Source: Erythrobacter sp. | GTDB lineage: Bacteria > Pseudomonadota > Alphaproteobacteria > Sphingomonadales > Sphingomonadaceae | DNA: 49,975 bases | Direction: 5' to 3' | Assembly: GCA_002695185.1 (NCBI GenBank) | Contig: NZOF01000195.1 | Coordinates: forward strand, 1 to 49,975 | Shown: positions 46,577 to 49,975 of the stretch, in pieces | Layout: each line of letters starts with the position of its first letter | Numbering within the stretch: the stretch's first letter is position 1 | Notes under the pieces: model-generated | Databases searched by the model: none | What the model saw: only the letters and a program-made list of their open reading frames with translations | Told to the model about the DNA's origin: nothing | Made by a program: the position numbers and the translations under genes

Positions 46577-48139
46577 ATGGACAAGGCCGATCTCGCCAGT
46601 GCGCTCGCCGAACCTTACGGTTCTTATTTCGATATAATCAGCAGAAATGCGCGGGTTCTGGGCGATGCTCCCGCGCTGCGCGATGATGCTGGCGAACTGA
46701 GCTGGGCCGATCTTGGCGACCGGATCGAACGGATCGCGGCGAAACTGGTGGAAGAGGGGCTGGAGAAGGGCCAGGCAGTGGTGATTCTCGGCACGTCGAG
46801 CATTGCCTATGCCGTTGTTTTCCTTGCCGCAATTCGCGCAGGCGGGGTTGCCGCACCGCTCACCACCAGCGCCAGCGCAGAGCAGCTTGAGGGCATGGTT
46901 CGCGATTCCGGCGGACGACATATTTTCATCGACCGGGCCAAGCTGGAAGAACTTGGGAATGGCAGTTTTCCGGGCCTTACACGGATTGTGATGGACGAGG
47001 TTCTGGAGGCCTGGATGGCCCCGCCGGGTACCTCGGCCCCGGCGATCGAGCATGGCCCCGAAGACCCCTTCAACATCATCTATTCCTCCGGCACCACCGG
47101 CACCCCAAAGGGCATCGTCCACTCGCACGGCATGCGGTGGCGGCAGTTCGCGCGGACTGCAGAAAGCTGGCTTTTCAAAGGGTTGGCGGTCCGAAGCCTC
47201 GCTTCGACGCCCCTCTATTCGAATACCACCATGGTCGCTTTCCTGCCCGCATTGCTGGCGGGCGGCATGGTGCGGATCACCGGCAAATTCGACACATTAC
47301 GCTGGCTGGAGAATGCGCAACACGACCGCACCACCATCACGATGCTGGTCCCTGTCCAGTACCAGCGGCTGATGGACGAACCCCGCTTTGCCGAGTTCGA
47401 TCTCTCCTCGCTGCAGCTGAAATACTGTACTTCGGCGCCGTTTCCCGCCGATCTCAAGCGCGAGGTGCTAGACCGCATGCCCGGCGCTTTGCTCGAAATC
47501 TATTCGATGACCGAAGGCGGCGTGGTGTGCCTGCTGGAGGCGCACAAATTCCCCGACAAGCTGCATACCGTGGGTCGCCCCGCACCGGGCAGCGAATTGC
47601 GCGTGCTGGATGACGATGAGCGACCGCTTGCCGTGGGGCAGGCAGGCAATCTCATCGGCCGCAGCCAGACGATGATGAGCGGCTACAAGGACCGGCCCGA
47701 ACAAACCGCGCAAGCCTATTGGCGCGATCCCGAAACGGGCGAGATGTGGCAGCGCATGGGCGATATCGGGCGGATAGACGAGGACGGTTTCGTGGAACTC
47801 GTCGGCCGCGCGAAGGACATGATCATTTCGGGCGGTTTCAATATCTACCCGGTCGATCTGGAGAATGCGCTGCTGGAAGAAGGTGAGGTGCTGGAAGCGG
47901 CCGTGATTGGCATGCCCTCACGCAAATGGGGCGAGACTCCGGTCGGCTTCGTCAGGTTGGGCAAAAACGCGCGCGATCCAAGCGCGATTCGGGAGGCGGT
48001 GAATGCGCGGCTGGGTAAAACCCAGCGTTTGGCGCAGTTGCACGCAATCGAACACATGCCGCGCAGCCATATCGGGAAACTGCTGAAGAGCGAGCTTCGC
48101 GAACTGGCGGCGCGGCATGGAGCGGTCGACGGGGTGTGA
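46577..48139 (+). CDS. AMP-binding acyl-CoA synthetase/ligase
   Basis: A 520-residue ANL-superfamily adenylate-forming ligase that activates a carboxylic acid to its CoA thioester. The P-loop is IIYSSGTTGTPKGIVHSHG, the A5 motif is YSMTEGG, the A7/A8 region is RMGDIGRIDEDGFVELVGRAKDMIISGGFNIYP, and the C-terminal catalytic Lys lies in RSHIGKLLKSELR. The chain length of its acid substrate cannot be told. GCGGGG precedes the ATG. A pair of inverted repeats sits upstream. It is followed by a 558-base gap before guaA. Confidence 0.9.
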   Translation: MDKADLASALAEPYGSYFDIISRNARVLGDAPALRDDAGELSWADLGDRIERIAAKLVEEGLEKGQAVVILGTSSIAYAVVFLAAIRAGGVAAPLTTSASAEQLEGMVRDSGGRHIFIDRAKLEELGNGSFPGLTRIVMDEVLEAWMAPPGTSAPAIEHGPEDPFNIIYSSGTTGTPKGIVHSHGMRWRQFARTAESWLFKGLAVRSLASTPLYSNTTMVAFLPALLAGGMVRITGKFDTLRWLENAQHDRTTITMLVPVQYQRLMDEPRFAEFDLSSLQLKYCTSAPFPADLKREVLDRMPGALLEIYSMTEGGVVCLLEAHKFPDKLHTVGRPAPGSELRVLDDDERPLAVGQAGNLIGRSQTMMSGYKDRPEQTAQAYWRDPETGEMWQRMGDIGRIDEDGFVELVGRAKDMIISGGFNIYPVDLENALLEEGEVLEAAVIGMPSRKWGETPVGFVRLGKNARDPSAIREAVNARLGKTQRLAQLHAIEHMPRSHIGKLLKSELRELAARHGAVDGV

Positions 48140-48162
48140 CCCCTTCGGAAACGGTATCGAAA

Positions 48163-48246
48163 TCAGATGAACGCGGGCGAGAGAACGACGCTCGAGAACC
48201 CGGTTGCAAGGATGAGAACGGCCAGGCGGCCAATAACTGCGGACAT
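48163..48246 (-). CDS. Candidate 27-residue hydrophobic small protein
   Basis: A short frame with AGAAGG about nine bases before the ATG. The product has a basic start (MSAVIGR) followed by a hydrophobic stretch (LAVLILATGFSSVVL), as in single-pass small membrane proteins. No family is recognised and such frames arise by chance, so this is a candidate only. Confidence 0.3.
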   Translation of the reverse strand: MSAVIGRLAVLILATGFSSVVLSPAFI

Positions 48247-48439
48247 GATAAATACCTTCTGTTCTTGCGCGTTTGGCGAGGCGGGCGGCCGTGCGGTTGC
48301 CACCCCCATTTACGGATGAAATGGCAGGAGTTCGAGACGCGGCGCGGACACTTGGGGGAGGGGGAGAGGAGGTGTCGGCGGCCGCGTCTCTACTCGCTGC
48401 CATATCGCCTCCGGGGGAGCGACGCCTGCATTAGGAGTG

Positions 48440-48592
48440 ATGCAGTGTCATTCAACGTGGGCCGCCGGCCCGGAGGAAGGCGACGACAGGCTCTTGGGAA
48501 GCACTGACGCCATCTCTTTGCCGGGAGAGAATTGGTTGGAGAGGGTATCTCGCTCCGGCTGTGGGGCTTGTAATAATGTTGCCGTTCTGTGA
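48440..48592 (+). CDS. Candidate 50-residue small protein
   Basis: A short frame beginning ATG CAG TGT CAT, with AGGAG only two bases before the ATG, closer than usual. The product ends in SGCGACNNVAVL, and has three Cys residues in all. No family is recognised; it may be spurious. Confidence 0.2.
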   Translation: MQCHSTWAAGPEEGDDRLLGSTDAISLPGENWLERVSRSGCGACNNVAVL

Positions 48593-48698
48593 ACTAAAGT
48601 GAGAAAAGGTCAGGAACTGTTGCGTTTTGCGCAAGTCTAATGGCGACGCGTTTAGCGACCATCTGGACAGCGCGTAACCATGCCCGTAACCGCTCGGC

Positions 48699-49916
48699 AT
48701 GGACGCATCCCACCTTCCCGATTCCATCCTCATCGTCGACTTCGGCAGCCAGGTTACCCAGCTCATCGCGCGTCGTGTGCGCGAAGCGGGCGTGTACTCG
48801 GAAATTGCCCCCTTCACGCAGGCGGAAGAGGCTTTTCACCGGCTCAAGCCCAAGGGCATCATCCTTTCGGGTTCGCCCGCCGGCGTGCCCGACGAAGGCA
48901 GCCCGCGCGCACCTGACATGCTGTTCGAAGCTGGCCTGCCGATCCTCGGTATCTGTTATGGACAGCAGGTGATGACGCACCAGCTCGGCGGCGAAGTGCG
49001 CCCCGGGCACGAAACCGGTGAAGGCGGCGAATTCGGCCGCGCCTTCCTCACCGTTACCAAGTCCTGCGCCCTGTTCGACGGTCTGTGGAATGAAGGCGAG
49101 CGCCATCAGGTCTGGATGAGCCATGGCGATAAGGTCACGCGCTTTGCCGAAGGTTTCGAGATCGTGGCCGTCAGCGACGGCGCGCCCTTCGCGGTAATCG
49201 CCGACGAAAGCCGCCAGTTCTACGGCACGCAATTCCACCCCGAGGTCGTCCACACTCCTGATGGCGCGAAACTGATCGCCAATTTCGCGCACAAGGTCTG
49301 CGGCCTGTCGGGTGACTGGACCATGGCCGAATATCGCGAAACCAAAATCCGCGAGATCCGCGACCAGGTGGGTGACGGCAAGGTGATCTGCGGCCTCAGC
49401 GGCGGTGTCGACAGCTCGGTCGCCGCGATCCTGATCCACGAGGCGATCGGGGACCAGTTGACCTGCGTCTTCGTCGACCATGGATTGCTGCGCCTCAACG
49501 AACGCGAACAGGTCGAGACCATGTTCCGCGACCATTACCACATCCCGCTTGTCGTTGTGGACGCCGAGGAACGCTTCATGGCGGGCCTCGCCGGCCAGAC
49601 CGACCCCGAGAAGAAGCGCAAGTTCATCGGCGGAGAGTTCATCAACGTGTTCGAGGAGGAAGCGAACAAGATTGGCGGCGCCGATTTCCTCGCGCAGGGT
49701 ACGCTCTATCCCGATGTGATCGAAAGCGTCAGCTTCACCGGCGGGCCGAGCGTCACGATCAAGAGCCACCACAATGTCGGCGGTCTGCCCGAACGCATGA
49801 ACATGAAGCTGGTCGAACCCTTGCGCGAATTGTTCAAGGACGAGGTCCGCGATCTGGGTCGCGAGCTGGGCCTGCCCGACATCTTCGTTGGCCGTCATCC
49901 CTTCCCGGGGCCGGGG
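48699..49916 (+). CDS. guaA: GMP synthase (glutamine-hydrolysing), 3' part missing
   Basis: Makes GMP from XMP, ATP and glutamine. The class I amidotransferase domain has [21 protein letters not shown], nucleophile Cys86 in GICYGQQ, and His180/Glu182 in QFHPEV. The ATP-pyrophosphatase motif is GLSGGVDSS (residues 232-240), then FVDHGLLR. The frame reads normally to HPFPGPG (406 codons), where the family continues with a LAIR-type sequence and about 110 more residues. From about 49917 the sequence is instead an inverted copy of guaA, so the gene is cut by what looks like a chimeric contig end. Confidence 0.95.
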
Positions 49917-49975
49917 AACGGGTGGCGGCCGACGAAGATGTCGGGCAGGCCTAGCTCGCGCCCCAGATCGCGGAC
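49845..49975. repeat. Terminal fold-back: inverted, diverged copy of guaA
   Basis: The last ~65 bases, read on the minus strand, encode [22 protein letters not shown], the same residues as plus strand 49845-49910. The arms meet around 49910 with almost no loop. Seven differences were counted, all at third codon positions and all synonymous. This fits a junction to a relative's guaA rather than a natural palindrome. Confidence 0.9.

Larger units (their letters stand above)
48140..48698. other. 559-base gap between the acyl-CoA synthetase and guaA
   Basis: No long gene of normal codon use fits here on either strand. It holds two short candidate reading frames (48163-48246 minus, 48440-48592 plus) and purine-rich tracts around 48350-48372. 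I could not match it to tRNA, SRP RNA, tmRNA or RNase P RNA by eye. The guaA promoter is expected in its last 100 bases. Confidence 0.5.

Noticed and set aside
48461..48490. CCGGAGGAAGGCG stretch resembling the SRP RNA core
   Set aside because: The sequence differs from the conserved GGUCAGG-CCGGAAGGAAGCAGCC core and no matching long stem is visible.
48594..49898. 434-residue minus-strand open frame opposite guaA
   Set aside because: GuaA motifs are unambiguous on the plus strand.

Overview
The window looks like part of a contig from a sphingomonad alphaproteobacterium, most likely Erythrobacteraceae (Erythrobacter, Altererythrobacter or Qipengyuania type). I base this on the high GC, the many TonB-dependent receptors, the ftsE-ftsX-ydcF-plsC block opposite an MJ0042 zinc-ribbon gene, and the metX/metW pair. 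This is judged from protein character alone; no search was run. The right-hand end carries an inverted fold-back of guaA that looks like an assembly or chimera artefact, so the true contig sequence probably stops near 49,916.

Layout. 1-3,018 (minus): the N-terminal 562 codons of glutamate synthase (gltB) and an acidic two-helix membrane protein. 3,232-6,779 (plus): a MaoC hydratase and a thiolase closed by a terminator, then a catalase-like haem protein with a DUF4126 membrane protein. 6,769-8,860 (minus): metX, a GNAT acetyltransferase and metW, coupled by ATGA overlaps, divergent from hisC. 10,023-12,946 (minus): ftsE-ftsX-ydcF-plsC, all overlapping, opposite a zinc-ribbon membrane protein. 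Then tRNA-Leu(GAG) with a clear terminator. 14,425-17,866 (plus): nfrB-nfrA-like genes for a probable c-di-GMP-controlled exopolysaccharide machine. 17,873-20,647 (minus): a degenerate phosphoenolpyruvate carboxylase-like protein. 20,881-27,041 (plus): mtnP-glpD, putA, and a small secreted protein with a possible Cys/His active site.

27,176-34,322 (minus) is the most accessory-looking block: an ECF sigma factor, a FecR anti-sigma regulator and a TonB receptor with an N-terminal signalling domain, followed by a 1,064-residue autotransporter. It looks like a cell-surface signalling cassette whose output may include the autotransporter. 35,058-37,686 (plus) is a tightly coupled SRPBCC / zinc alcohol dehydrogenase / SDR operon behind a structured leader. 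37,813-41,439 (minus) pairs a class A acid phosphatase with a large TonB receptor. The rest is housekeeping: gyrB (minus), then sdaA, a ZIP-like membrane protein, an acyl-CoA synthetase and guaA (plus), with several strong inverted repeats between genes.

No CRISPR array, insertion sequence, integrase or rRNA was seen. The best candidates for something new are the sigma/FecR/receptor/autotransporter block with its Shine-Dalgarno-sequestering leader, the nfrBA locus, and the PEPC-like protein with altered catalytic motifs.
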